The position numbers and the translations under genes are program-made. A DNA stretch of 64,000 nt, from positions 248,001 through 312,000 of the forward strand of contig AP019702.1 of NCBI GenBank assembly GCA_006739055.1, read 5' to 3'. The notes under the pieces were generated by a model. The model was not told the DNA's origin. It saw only the letters and a program-made list of their open reading frames with translations, and did not search any database. Source of the stretch: Allostella vacuolata (GTDB lineage Bacteria; Pseudomonadota; Alphaproteobacteria; ATCC43930; Allostellaceae). Shown in pieces: positions 16,967 through 25,293 of this stretch (position 1 is the first letter of the stretch; the number at the start of each line of letters is the position of its first letter).

Positions 16967-18342
16967 TCGCATTCTGGCTGGCGGCCGGCCTGCTGGCGGC
17001 CCTGGTGGTGGCGGCGCTTGCCCGGCCGCTGCTGCGCCGCGGAGGGGCCGAGGCGGAGGGGCGCCTCGCCTACGACCTGGCCATCTATCGCGACCAGCTG
17101 GCGGAAGTCGAGCGTGGCCGGGCGTCGGGGGAGATCGGGGAGCGCGAGGCGGCCGCCTCGCGGGCGGAGATCGAGCGCCGCATCCTGGTCGCGGCCGACC
17201 GGGCCGAGGCCGAGGGGCCGCCCGTGCCGGAGCGTTCCATCCTGGCGGTGGTGCTGGCCCTGCTGCTGCCGGTCGGGGCGCTGGCGCTCTATGGCTGGCA
17301 GGGCGCGCCGCGCCTGCCGGCGCAGCCGCTGGCGGGACGAACCCTGCCGGCCGGCGAGGGCGATGTCGCGCGCATCCAGCAGGAGTCGATCAATGCCCTG
17401 GTCCGGCGCCTGGAAGAGCGGCCGGACGACCTGGAGAGCTGGGAGCGGCTGGGCCGCACCCTGGTCCGGGCGCAGCGCTTCGCCGATGCGGCCGAGGCCT
17501 ATCGCCACCGCATCGGACTGGGAGCGGAGCGGGCGGACCTCCATGCCGCCCATGGCGAGGCCTTGACGATGGCGGCGGGCGGCATCGTCACCCCGGCCGC
17601 CCGCGAGGCCTTCGCCCGCGCGCCGGACGATCCCCGCGCCATGTTCTTTCTCGGCGAGGCGGCCATGCAGGCGGGCGACCTGGACCAGGCCATCGCCCGC
17701 TGGACGGCGCTCGAAGGGCTGTCGCCGCCCGATGCCCCGTGGCGGCCGCTGCTGCGCCAGCGGATCGCCGAGGCGGCCACCCGCCGCGGCGTTCCGGCGC
17801 CACCCCCGGCGCCGGCCGGCGAGGGCCCCCCGGCCGGCGCGGTACCGCCCGGCGGCGAGGCACTGTTGCGGCTGTCGCCCGAGGAGCGGGCGCAGGCGAT
17901 CCGCGGGATGGTCGATGGGCTGGAGCAGCGCCTGCAGGCGGCGCCGGCGGATCGCGACGGCTGGCGGCGGCTCGCCCAGGCGTTGCGCGTCCTGGACGAC
18001 CCGCCCCGCCTGGCCGCCGCGCTAACCCGCGCCGTGGCGGCCTTTCCCGAGGATGTCGAGCTGCATCTCGACCTGGCCAACGCCCAGCTCGAGGTGGCGG
18101 GCGGCGACGACGTGCTGCCGGAGCCGTTCCTCGCCACCATCCGCGCGGCGGCACGGCTGGCGCCGGACCACCCGCAGATCCTGTGGTATCTCGGCCGTGC
18201 GGCAGCGGATGCCGGCGACCCCGCCGAGGCGCGGCGCCTGTGGCAGCGCCTGCTGGAGCGGCTGCCGGCCGGCTCGCCGGCGCGCGGCGCGGTCGAGTCG
18301 CGCCTGTCGGCGCTGCCGGAAAAAAAGACTACGGCGCCGTGA
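16963..18342 (+). CDS. ccmI: Cytochrome c maturation protein CcmI (CycH type)
   Basis: The 459-residue protein has two N-terminal membrane helices (about 3-22 and 88-106) with a leucine/arginine-rich cytoplasmic loop between (AYDLAIYRDQLAEVERG), then periplasmic TPR-like repeats. One TPR block includes RLEERPDDLESWERLGRTLV and a second lies around 300-450. CcmI chaperones apocytochrome c to CcmFH. A GTG start at 16963 overlaps the ccmH stop. It is the last ccm gene; a likely small RNA and a strong terminator follow. Confidence 0.93.
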   Translation: MIAFWLAAGLLAALVVAALARPLLRRGGAEAEGRLAYDLAIYRDQLAEVERGRASGEIGEREAAASRAEIERRILVAADRAEAEGPPVPERSILAVVLALLLPVGALALYGWQGAPRLPAQPLAGRTLPAGEGDVARIQQESINALVRRLEERPDDLESWERLGRTLVRAQRFADAAEAYRHRIGLGAERADLHAAHGEALTMAAGGIVTPAAREAFARAPDDPRAMFFLGEAAMQAGDLDQAIARWTALEGLSPPDAPWRPLLRQRIAEAATRRGVPAPPPAPAGEGPPAGAVPPGGEALLRLSPEERAQAIRGMVDGLEQRLQAAPADRDGWRRLAQALRVLDDPPRLAAALTRAVAAFPEDVELHLDLANAQLEVAGGDDVLPEPFLATIRAAARLAPDHPQILWYLGRAAADAGDPAEARRLWQRLLERLPAGSPARGAVESRLSALPEKKTTAP

Positions 18343-18354
18343 ACCTTTCCGGGG

Positions 18355-18468
18355 GCTGGGGCGTCTCTATCTGTGAGAGCGCGATCCCCCTCCCCAAGCC
18401 GCTCTCGACCTCGCTTCCCCAAGCGACGGGCCCGGTCGGATCCCCCCTCCGACCGGGCCCATCTTCTT
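18355..18468 (+). ncRNA. Candidate small RNA after ccmI with two C-loop hairpins
   Basis: Right after the ccmI stop come three ordered stem-loops. GAGAGCG/CGCTCTC (18375-18381 with 18400-18406) closes an 18-base loop rich in C (CCCCCTCCCC). TCGCTT/AAGCGA (18411-18426) closes a CCCC loop. The terminator follows at 18428-18460. C-rich loops of this kind can bind Shine-Dalgarno sequences, as in CcsR/cuckoo-type RNAs. It may be processed from the ccm transcript or have its own start; TGAAC at 18343 with CGTC 17 bases later faintly resembles an ECF-type promoter. Confidence 0.55.
18428..18460. terminator. Strong hairpin terminator between ccmI/small RNA and convergent rlmI
   Basis: A perfect 13-base stem, GGGCCCGGTCGGA / TCCGACCGGGCCC, closes a TCCCCCC loop; ATCTTCTTT follows on the plus side. 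On the minus side the stem lies 15 bases past the rlmI stop but has no T-run, so it may serve both directions unequally. Confidence 0.8.
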
Positions 18469-18475
18469 TCCGGCT

Positions 18476-19675
18476 TCAGTCGAGCGCCAGCGTCAGGCTC
18501 TTGAGGTAGGCGCTCTCCGGCAGCAGCGGGTGGACCGGATGGTCCGGCCCGGCCCCGCCGGTGCGCAGGATGCGGCCCGACCGGCCGGCATCGGCCAGCC
18601 CGCGCGCCACCTGCTCCGAGAACAGCGGCAGGTCGACATTGTGCGAGCAGGACGCGACGAAGAGATAGCCGCCCGGGGCCGTCACCTGAGCCGCCAGCCG
18701 GGTCAGCTTGCGATAGCCGCGGGTGCCCGAGGCCAGGTCCTTGCGCGACTTCACGAAGGCCGGCGGGTCGGCGATCACCACGTCCCAGCGCTCCTCGCCC
18801 TTGGCCCGCCCCTCCAGTTCGGCGAAGACCTCGCCGCGCTTGAAGGTGCAGGTCGCAGTGACCCCGCTCAGTTCGGCCGATGCCGCCGCCGACGCCAGGG
18901 CCGGCTCGGACCGGTCGAGCGCCAGCACGCTGGACGCCCCGCCGAGGGCGGCCGCGACCGCGAAGCCGCCGCCATAGGTGTAGAGGTCCAGCACCCGGAC
19001 GCCCGACGTCAGCCTGGCCACCCAGGCCCGGTTGTCGCGCTGGTCGAAGAACCAGCCGGTCTTCTGCCCGCCGAGCACGTCGATGGCGAAGCGGCCGCCA
19101 TTCTCCTCGATCTCGACCGGGCCGGCGAGTTCACCCACGGCCATGTCGACGCCGACGGGCAGCCCCTCCTGGGTCCGGGCCGGGCTGTCGCCGCGCAGCA
19201 CGATGGCGCGGGGCGCCAGCAGCGCCAGCAGCGATTCCTGTACCGACGGCCACAGCATCGCCATGCCGGCGGTGTTCACCTGCACGGCCAGCACGTCGCC
19301 GTAGCGGTCGATGACCAGGCCCGGCAGTCCGTCCGCCTCGGCATGGACCAGCCGGTAGAAGGGGCGCGGATAGAGCCGGTCGCGGATCTCCAGCGCGCGG
19401 CGCAGCCGGCGGCGGATGAACTCGTCATGGATGTGGCTGCCCGCCTCGCGCGTCAGCACCCGGGCGGCGATCAGCGTGTGCGGGTTGAAGGTCGCGGCGG
19501 CGACCTGGGTGCCCTCGGCCGTCACGACCGTGACCAGCGTGCCGGGCGGCAGCGCCTTGGCGGCCGCATCCATGGCGATCTCGTTGGAATAGATCCACGG
19601 ATGTCCGTGCCGCGCGCGCTTGTCGTGGCCGGGCAGCAGGGTGACGCGCGGCCGCGTCTTGGGGTTGTCTTGCAT
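18476..19675 (-). CDS. rlmI: Class I SAM-dependent 23S rRNA m5C methyltransferase (RlmI-like)
   Basis: The 399-residue protein has an N-terminal PUA-like RNA-binding domain (about 7-90, with KRARHGHPWIYSNEI), an EEHHH-like middle segment and a Rossmann methyltransferase domain. Motifs are VLDLYTYGGGFAVAAA for S-adenosylmethionine, IADPPAFVKS, and SCSHNV with the catalytic cysteine. RlmI methylates cytosine 1962 of 23S rRNA in E. coli. The start at 19673-19675 is where homology begins. It is followed by the terminator shared with ccmI. Confidence 0.9.
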   Translation of the reverse strand: MQDNPKTRPRVTLLPGHDKRARHGHPWIYSNEIAMDAAAKALPPGTLVTVVTAEGTQVAAATFNPHTLIAARVLTREAGSHIHDEFIRRRLRRALEIRDRLYPRPFYRLVHAEADGLPGLVIDRYGDVLAVQVNTAGMAMLWPSVQESLLALLAPRAIVLRGDSPARTQEGLPVGVDMAVGELAGPVEIEENGGRFAIDVLGGQKTGWFFDQRDNRAWVARLTSGVRVLDLYTYGGGFAVAAALGGASSVLALDRSEPALASAAASAELSGVTATCTFKRGEVFAELEGRAKGEERWDVVIADPPAFVKSRKDLASGTRGYRKLTRLAAQVTAPGGYLFVASCSHNVDLPLFSEQVARGLADAGRSGRILRTGGAGPDHPVHPLLPESAYLKSLTLALD

Positions 19676-19730
19676 GGCGGCGCAGCATAGTGATGCGCCG
19701 CCCGGCGGCAAGTGGGGGCTTGGCCGCAGC

Positions 19731-20690
19731 TCAGCCCGCGTCCCACTCGGCAGCGATGCGGCGGCGCAGGGCGGCGTCGGGCAGGGGGCCGGTGCCGGCG
19801 CGGGCATTGTCCGCCATGTGCTGCGGCCGGCTGGTGCCGGGGATGACGCAGGTCACCGCCTCGTGCCCGAGCAGGAACTTCAGCAGGATCTGGGCCCAGG
19901 TCTCGCAGCCGATCTCCGCGGCCCAGTCCGGCAGGGGGCGGCCGCGCAGGCCGCGCAGCAGCCCGCCGCCGCCGAACGGCTGGTTGACCAGCACGGCGAT
20001 GCCGCGGTCGGCGGCCAGCGGCAGGATCCGCCGTTCGGCCGCGCGGTCGTCCAGCGCGTAGTTGATCTGCACGAAGTCGAGCGTCTCGGCCCGCATCACC
20101 GCCTCCAGCTCGCCGTGGGCGGACTGGGTGTAGTGGGTGACGCCCAGATGCGCGATGCGGCCCTCGGCCTTCCAGGCGCGCAGGGTCTTCAGGTGTGTCC
20201 GCCAGTCGACCAGGTTGTGCACCTGCATCAGCTGGATGCGCGGGCGGCGCAGCAGCGCCAGCGATTCCTCCATCTGCCGGATGCCGGCCTCGCGGCCCCG
20301 GGTCCAGACCTTGGTGGCGAGGAAGGCGCGGTCGTGGCTGCCGGCCTCGGCCAGCAGGTCGCCGACCACCGCTTCCGACCGGCCATACATGGGCGAGCTG
20401 TCGATCACCGACCCGCCCGCCCGGAACAGAACCTCCAGCACCTCGGCCAGGGGCGCCCGGGCGCCCGGGTCCGGGCCGACGTCGAAGGTCCGCCAGGTGC
20501 CGCAGCCGACCACCGGCAGGGCCATGCCGCTGGAAGGGATGGTTCGCGTCCGCATCGTGGGGGATGACGGCGGCGACGGGGCGGCCGCGGCCCGGCCACC
20601 CATCGCGACCGCCGCGGCGGCCGAACCGGCCCAGCGCAGGAAGGTCGATCGGGCGATGCGCTGGCCGCCCTCGTGTCCCGTCGGGGTCAT
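19731..20690 (-). CDS. Aldo/keto reductase with an exported-looking N-terminus
   Basis: The 319-residue protein has the aldo/keto reductase barrel: DSSPMYG with catalytic Asp and Tyr, ATKVW with Lys, and QVHNL with His. The first 40 residues look like a signal sequence (ARSTFLRWAGSAAAAVAMGGRAAAA), Tat-like in shape but without a double arginine, so export is uncertain. GGAGGACGAG precedes the start ATG at 20688-20690. The leftward neighbour rlmI starts 55 bases downstream. The substrate is unknown. Confidence 0.87.
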   Translation of the reverse strand: MTPTGHEGGQRIARSTFLRWAGSAAAAVAMGGRAAAAPSPPSSPTMRTRTIPSSGMALPVVGCGTWRTFDVGPDPGARAPLAEVLEVLFRAGGSVIDSSPMYGRSEAVVGDLLAEAGSHDRAFLATKVWTRGREAGIRQMEESLALLRRPRIQLMQVHNLVDWRTHLKTLRAWKAEGRIAHLGVTHYTQSAHGELEAVMRAETLDFVQINYALDDRAAERRILPLAADRGIAVLVNQPFGGGGLLRGLRGRPLPDWAAEIGCETWAQILLKFLLGHEAVTCVIPGTSRPQHMADNARAGTGPLPDAALRRRIAAEWDAG

Positions 20691-20755
20691 CTCGTCCTCC
20701 TTCGTCCTGGAGGCAAGATGGGGCCGGCCCCGGCCAAGGCAATGGCGCCGGGCAG

Positions 20756-21205
20756 TCAGCCGCCGGCCAGCCGCAGGGCCCGCTCCCGGAACCCCTCGGG
20801 GTAGGGCACCGCCTTGCGGGCCCTGGTGTCGAAGCAAACCGAGACCGCCTCGCTGACCGCGATGCAGCGCCCGTCCTGGAACAGCCCCTGCACCAGCCGG
20901 CACGAGGAGCGGCCGAACCCCAGGATCCGGGTGCCGATGCGCACGATGCCCGGGAAGTGGGCCTCGTGGCGGAACTCGATCGTCACCTTGGCCAGGGACA
21001 GGCCGAGGATCGGGTTGTCGCGCTGCAGGTCGCCCGCGCGCTCGAAGGCGACCCGGCCGCCCTCGCAGAACTGGGCGATGGCGACGTTGTTGACATGGCC
21101 GTTGGTGTCCATGTCGCCATAGCGCAGCACCTCCTCGCGCCACAGGCGGAAGGTGCCGGGATCGGTCGGGTCGAGCGCGCCGACCCCGACGGTGGCTGCC
21201 GTCAC
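20756..21205 (-). CDS. Acyl-CoA thioesterase (hotdog fold, 4HBT type)
   Basis: The 149-residue protein has the 4-hydroxybenzoyl-CoA thioesterase pattern LRYGDMDTNGHVNNVAIAQFCE, with the catalytic Asp in DMDTNGHVNN, followed by VTIEFRHEAHFPGIVRIG. I take the GTG at 21203-21205 as start, seven bases after the upstream lipoprotein stop; the longer open frame upstream overlaps that gene. It acts on an acyl-CoA in the cytoplasm; chain length is not evident. Confidence 0.87.
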   Translation of the reverse strand: MTAATVGVGALDPTDPGTFRLWREEVLRYGDMDTNGHVNNVAIAQFCEGGRVAFERAGDLQRDNPILGLSLAKVTIEFRHEAHFPGIVRIGTRILGFGRSSCRLVQGLFQDGRCIAVSEAVSVCFDTRARKAVPYPEGFRERALRLAGG

Positions 21206-21212
21206 CGGCCCG

Positions 21213-21563
21213 TCACTTCGCCGGTGCCACCTGGTCGGCCGGCATGTAGCCGCGCGAGCGCATGCAGCCATAGACCTCGTCGTCCTGGCGGCCGCTGGTG
21301 CGGGCCTCGGAGATGCCCCGGCGGGTCATCATCGAGCCGGAGCGGCGATAGTCGTCGCCGCGGGTCGACATGATGTCGCTCTCGATGCGCGCGTCGCGCT
21401 CCACGGCCGGCTGGGCCTGGCGGACGCAGTCGCGGTAGTCCGCGCGCATCTGGTCGTCCTCGGTCCCGGGCTTGACCCAGCTCTGCGCGGCGCAGCCGGC
21501 GAGGGCGAGGCCGAGGACGGCCAGGGGCAGGAGGCGGCGGGCCGTCGGAAACTGGCGTGGCAT
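21213..21563 (-). CDS. Small lipoprotein of unknown function
   Basis: The 116-residue product starts with a basic, hydrophobic signal and lipobox LAGC with Cys24, so it should be lipid-anchored. The mature part is charged, with a DYRDCVRQAQPAVERDARIESDI helix and a C-terminal YGCMRSRGYMP that resembles the end of many small proteobacterial envelope lipoproteins (two cysteines spaced along it). I place the start at the ATG 21561-21563. No function is assigned. Confidence 0.8.
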   Translation of the reverse strand: MPRQFPTARRLLPLAVLGLALAGCAAQSWVKPGTEDDQMRADYRDCVRQAQPAVERDARIESDIMSTRGDDYRRSGSMMTRRGISEARTSGRQDDEVYGCMRSRGYMPADQVAPAK

Positions 21564-21604
21564 GGGGGCCTCGATCGGAATCGATTGGGGGACAGGAGGG
21601 GAGT

Positions 21605-21823
21605 CTAGCACGCCCCGCCGGGCGGTTCGCACCCGCCTTGCGCGCGCTGCCGCCCGGCCAGCTCGTCCAGGAGCGCCAGCCGGGCCGGCGCATCCATCCG
21701 CGGCCAGGCGGAAATCTCGCCGATGGTCCGCCAGCAGCCTTGGCAGAGGCCGGAATCGGGGTCGAGCCGGCAGATGCCGACGCAGGGCGAAGGGATGTCC
21801 CAGGCACGCATCGCCCGGATCAT
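21605..21823 (-). CDS. DUF1289 family small cysteine-rich protein
   Basis: A 72-residue protein (68 if the ATG at 21811 is used) matches DUF1289: SPCVGICRLDPDSGLCQGCWRTIGEISAW has the family's four spaced cysteines and the TxxEIxxW ending, which suggests a small metal site. The rest is a short leucine-rich helix. It lies 29 bases downstream of the GntR gene. The function of the family is unknown. Confidence 0.82.
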   Translation of the reverse strand: MIRAMRAWDIPSPCVGICRLDPDSGLCQGCWRTIGEISAWPRMDAPARLALLDELAGRQRAQGGCEPPGGAC

Positions 21824-21852
21824 AGCACCGCTCGCATCGCGGTGGGCCAGGA

Positions 21853-22608
21853 TCAGGGCCGCAGGTCCATGTCGAGATGGACGTAGTCGCCGCGGTAGGT
21901 GACCTCGGCCAGGTAGATGACGGTGCCGGCCGGGTCGCACAGCACCCGGCGGACCTCGGCGATCGGCTCGTTGACGGGGATGCCGAGCAAGGCCGCCACC
22001 TCCGGGTCGGCCTTGGCGATCTCCAGGGTCTGCCGGGCCCGGGCGATCACCAGCCCCGGAATCCCCACCAGCACCGGCAGGATGACCTCGTGCCGGAATC
22101 GGTCGGGCGCGCGCCGGAACACCCGCTCGTCGATGTAGATGGTGATGACGCAATAGCGCTCGCCGCCCCGCGAATGGACCCGGCGCATGTGGAAATAGGC
22201 CGGCGCCGGCGCCCCGTCGCGATCCGCCAGGACCGGGGCCGCCTCCGATTCGGCGATGGTGAGCAGTTCCGGCACGTCGCCGCGGTACATCTCCACGAGG
22301 TCGTCCAGGGTCGTCTCGACCTTGAGCCGCCGGCCGGCGCCGGCGGGGTGGACGAAGGTGCCGCGCCCGCGCTGCGGCGACACCAGACCGTCGCGGGCGA
22401 GCAGCGCCATCGCCTGGCGGACGGTGACCCGCGCCACCTGGAACTCGGCCATCAGCTCCTCGATCGAGGGCAGCATCGCGCCCGCCGCCCAGTCGCCGCG
22501 GCCGATGCGGTGGCGCAGCACCTCGGCCAGCTGGATGTAGAGCGGCACCGGGCTGCCGCCGAAGAGCGGATGGGCGGCGGATTTGCGGGCTTGTGGCAAA
22601 CGTCCCAA
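21853..22608 (-). CDS. GntR/HutC-type transcriptional regulator
   Basis: The 251-residue regulator has an N-terminal winged helix-turn-helix (about 20-88, with PLYIQLAEVLRHRI, FQVARVTVRQAMALL and GRGTFV) and a C-terminal UTRA ligand domain. The start is a TTG at 22606-22608 with AAAGG nine bases upstream; no ATG is suitably placed. It is divergent from an ABC importer plus oxidoreductase operon, with only 65 bases between, so it very likely controls that operon in response to the imported compound or a product (inference). Confidence 0.9.
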   Translation of the reverse strand: MGRLPQARKSAAHPLFGGSPVPLYIQLAEVLRHRIGRGDWAAGAMLPSIEELMAEFQVARVTVRQAMALLARDGLVSPQRGRGTFVHPAGAGRRLKVETTLDDLVEMYRGDVPELLTIAESEAAPVLADRDGAPAPAYFHMRRVHSRGGERYCVITIYIDERVFRRAPDRFRHEVILPVLVGIPGLVIARARQTLEIAKADPEVAALLGIPVNEPIAEVRRVLCDPAGTVIYLAEVTYRGDYVHLDMDLRP

Positions 22609-22673
22609 CCTGAGTACCTTTGGGGGAAGAACGAACAGACGAACTATAGAATGTTTCGGGGGAGGGAAGGGAA
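22609..22673. promoter_or_regulatory. Divergent promoter region between GntR regulator and ABC importer
   Basis: This short AT-richer stretch holds TATAGA (22645-22650) and a repeated GAACGAAC/ACGAAC element, candidates for promoter and GntR operator. GGGAAGG just before 22674 is the ribosome site of the permease gene. No perfect palindrome is seen. Confidence 0.4.
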
Positions 22674-23435
22674 GTGGGGCCTGGAGTGCGACGCGCGGCG
22701 CTGATCCTGCTGCCCTGGCTGGCGATCGTCGCCCTGTGGTACGGGGTCCACCATAGCGGCCTGATCAGCCCGGCCCTGGTGCCCGCACCCCACGCGGTCG
22801 CCGCCCGCTTCGCCGAGCTCGCCACCGGGCGCCTGCCGCTCGACATCCTGATGTCGACCCGGCGGGTGGTGACCGGGGTGGCGCTCGGCATCGCGCTCGC
22901 CGTGCCGGCCGGCTTCGTGCTCGGCTGGTATCGCCAGGTGCGGACCTTCGTCGACCCGCTGGTCAACTTCTTCCGGGCCCTGCCGCCGATCGCCCTCATC
23001 CCGCTGGTTATCGTCTATTTCGGGGTCGACGAGCTGGCGAAGACGGTGATCCTGTTCTACGCGGCGTTCTTCGCCGGGGTCATCGTCATGTACGAGGGCA
23101 TCTCGCAGATCAGCCCCATCTACCTGCGCGTCGCCCGCACGCTGGGGGCCAGCGACAGCGAGATCTTCCTCAAGGTGGTGGTGCCGATGACGGTGCCGCA
23201 CATGCTGACGGCGCTGCGCGTGGCCCTCGGCGTCGCCTGGGCGACCCTGGTGGCGTCCGAGCTGATCGCCGCCCAGCGCGGGCTGGGGGCGCTGATCCAG
23301 GACGCGGCCTCGTTCTTCCAGCTCGACATCATCTATGTCGGCATCATCTCGATCGGCTTCATCGCGCTGGCGATGGACCTGGCGCTGCGCCGCCTGTCGC
23401 GGCGGCTGCTGGCCTGGCAGGAGCGCATGGCATGA
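22674..23435 (+). CDS. ABC transporter permease (SsuC/TauC type)
   Basis: The 253-residue permease has six membrane segments and the cytoplasmic EAA-like loop ARTLGASDSEIFLKVVVPMTVPHMLTALR. It belongs to the branch that serves nitrate, taurine, sulfonate or pyrimidine-precursor importers. It starts with GTG behind a GGGAAGG site; its stop overlaps the ATPase start (ATGA). It is the first gene of a five-gene operon divergent from the GntR regulator. Confidence 0.9.
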   Translation: MGPGVRRAALILLPWLAIVALWYGVHHSGLISPALVPAPHAVAARFAELATGRLPLDILMSTRRVVTGVALGIALAVPAGFVLGWYRQVRTFVDPLVNFFRALPPIALIPLVIVYFGVDELAKTVILFYAAFFAGVIVMYEGISQISPIYLRVARTLGASDSEIFLKVVVPMTVPHMLTALRVALGVAWATLVASELIAAQRGLGALIQDAASFFQLDIIYVGIISIGFIALAMDLALRRLSRRLLAWQERMA

Positions 23436-24244
23436 CGACCGGCCGGGTGCGCATCGCCTTCGAGGGCGTCTCGGTCGCGTTCGGGCCGCCCGACCGCCGG
23501 CTGCGCGTCGTCGACGACGTCAGCTACGCGATCCATGACGGCGAGTTCGTCTCGGTCATCGGGCCGTCGGGGTGTGGCAAGACCACCATGCTCAACATGG
23601 TCGCGGGCTTCATGCAGCCGACCGCCGGCCGCGTGCTGCTGGACGGCAAGCCGGTCACGGGGCCGGGGCCGGACCGCGGCGTGATCTTCCAGGAATACGG
23701 CGTCTTCCCCTGGCTGACGGTGCGCCAGAACATCGAGTTCGGCCTGAAGCTGCGGGCCAACCGCCGGCCGGCGGCCGAGCGGGCGGAGATCGCCCGGCGC
23801 TACATGCGCCTGATGGGGCTGGAGGATTTCGCCGACGCCTGGCCGCGCACGCTCTCGGGCGGCATGCGCCAGCGCCTGGCGCTGGCCCGCGCCTATGCCG
23901 TCCGGCCGCAGTTCCTCTTGATGGACGAGCCCTTCGGCGCGCTCGATGCGCAGACCCGCAGCGCCATGCAGAACCTGCTGCTGGAGGTGCTGCGCACCGA
24001 GGGCAAGACGGTGATGCTGATCACCCACTCGGTCGAGGAGGCGCTCTACCTGTCGTCGCGCATCGTCGTGATGACCGCCCGGCCGACCCGCATCCGCGAG
24101 ATCGTCGAGGTGCCGTTCGGCTACCCGCGCGCCGAGGCCCTGCACGAGCAGCCGGAGTTCGGCCGGCTGCGCTCGCACCTGCGCGACCTCGTCATGCAGG
24201 AATACGCCGCCCAGGCGCGCCAGCGCTTCGCGGTGACGGACTGA
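23432..24244 (+). CDS. ABC transporter ATP-binding protein (SsuB/TauB type)
   Basis: The 270-residue ATPase has Walker A GPSGCGKTT (44-52), Q-loop FQEYGVFPW, signature LSGGMRQRLALARA, Walker B FLLMDEPFGALD and H-loop ITHSVEEAL. These features place it with TauB, SsuB and NrtD type importers. It is coupled to the permease by a four-base overlap and is followed by the binding-protein gene. Confidence 0.92.
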   Translation: MTTGRVRIAFEGVSVAFGPPDRRLRVVDDVSYAIHDGEFVSVIGPSGCGKTTMLNMVAGFMQPTAGRVLLDGKPVTGPGPDRGVIFQEYGVFPWLTVRQNIEFGLKLRANRRPAAERAEIARRYMRLMGLEDFADAWPRTLSGGMRQRLALARAYAVRPQFLLMDEPFGALDAQTRSAMQNLLLEVLRTEGKTVMLITHSVEEALYLSSRIVVMTARPTRIREIVEVPFGYPRAEALHEQPEFGRLRSHLRDLVMQEYAAQARQRFAVTD

Positions 24245-24288
24245 GAAGCCGGACGGGCCGAGAATCGAAAAAAGGGAGGAACCAGACC

Positions 24289-25290
24289 ATGCATACCACC
24301 CGCCGCCGCCTTCTCGCCGGCTCGGCCGCCGCCGTCGGGCTGGCCGCCCTCGGCATGCCGGCCATCGCCCAGGCGCGCACGAAGATCCGCGTCGGCTACC
24401 TGCACACGCTGGCCGTCGACGGCCAGATGTGGCTGGCCCAGCATCTCGATGCCTGGGGCAGGAACGGGCTGGAGCCGGAATTCAAGCCCTTCACCACCGG
24501 GCTGGAGCTGTTCCAGGCGATGGTCGGCGGCAGCCTCGACATGCTGTCGACCGGCGCCGTCATCTCCAACTTCCCGGCCCGCGGCCAGGGCCGCATGTTC
24601 CTCGCCAACTGCGTGGAGTTCGCGACCGCCCAGCTGTGGGTGCGAGAGGACCTGGGGGTGAAGAGCTTCGCCGACCTCAAGGGCAAGCGCATCGCCACCA
24701 CCACTGGCACCACCGCCCACGTCTTCCTGGATACCGCGCTCCGCGCCAACGGCATCGGCCGCGGCGACGTCGAGATCCTGAACCAGCGCATGGCGGAGGC
24801 GGTGACCTCGTTCATCGCGGGCGCGGTGCCGGCGGTCGCCCTGTGGGTGCCCTTCAACGTCACCGTGCGCGACAAGGTGCCGGGCGCGAGGAAGCTGGTC
24901 GACGCCTCGGCCTATTATCCCCAGGCGGCGATCGTCTCCGGCTGGGCGGCCGCCAACGACTACCATGCCCGCAACCGCGAGGTGCTGTCGCGGGTGGTGC
25001 GGGCCTGGTCGGCCGGCAACGACATGCTGATCGGCCGCACCGACGAGGCGCTGGAGGTGCTGCAGAAGAACCACTACCCGCAGGTGCCGCTGGCCGACCT
25101 GAAGGAACAGTTCGCCGCCCAGAAGACCTTCCCGACGGCGGAATGGAAGAAGCTCTACGCAGACGGCTCGGTCACCAAGTGGCTGCAGCAGGTGACGGAT
25201 TTCTACGTGGCAGCCGCCAACATCGCCAACCCGGTGCCGGCCGCGCAGTATTTCGACCCGAAGATCTACCTCGACACCATCCAGGGCTGA
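24289..25290 (+). CDS. ABC transporter substrate-binding protein (NMT1/TauA-like) with Tat signal
   Basis: The 333-residue protein starts with TTRRRLLAGSAAAVGLAALGMPAIAQA, a twin-arginine signal, and continues with the NMT1/SsuA-like periplasmic fold (KIRVGYLHTLAVDGQMWLA and VGGSLDMLSTGAVISNF). This family binds small organic compounds such as taurine, sulfonates, pyrimidine precursors or aromatic acids; the ligand is not evident. AAAGGGAGGAACC precedes the start. The GMC oxidoreductase gene follows three bases later, suggesting that the imported compound is an alcohol (inference). Confidence 0.9.
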   Translation: MHTTRRRLLAGSAAAVGLAALGMPAIAQARTKIRVGYLHTLAVDGQMWLAQHLDAWGRNGLEPEFKPFTTGLELFQAMVGGSLDMLSTGAVISNFPARGQGRMFLANCVEFATAQLWVREDLGVKSFADLKGKRIATTTGTTAHVFLDTALRANGIGRGDVEILNQRMAEAVTSFIAGAVPAVALWVPFNVTVRDKVPGARKLVDASAYYPQAAIVSGWAAANDYHARNREVLSRVVRAWSAGNDMLIGRTDEALEVLQKNHYPQVPLADLKEQFAAQKTFPTAEWKKLYADGSVTKWLQQVTDFYVAAANIANPVPAAQYFDPKIYLDTIQG

Positions 25291-25293
25291 CGC

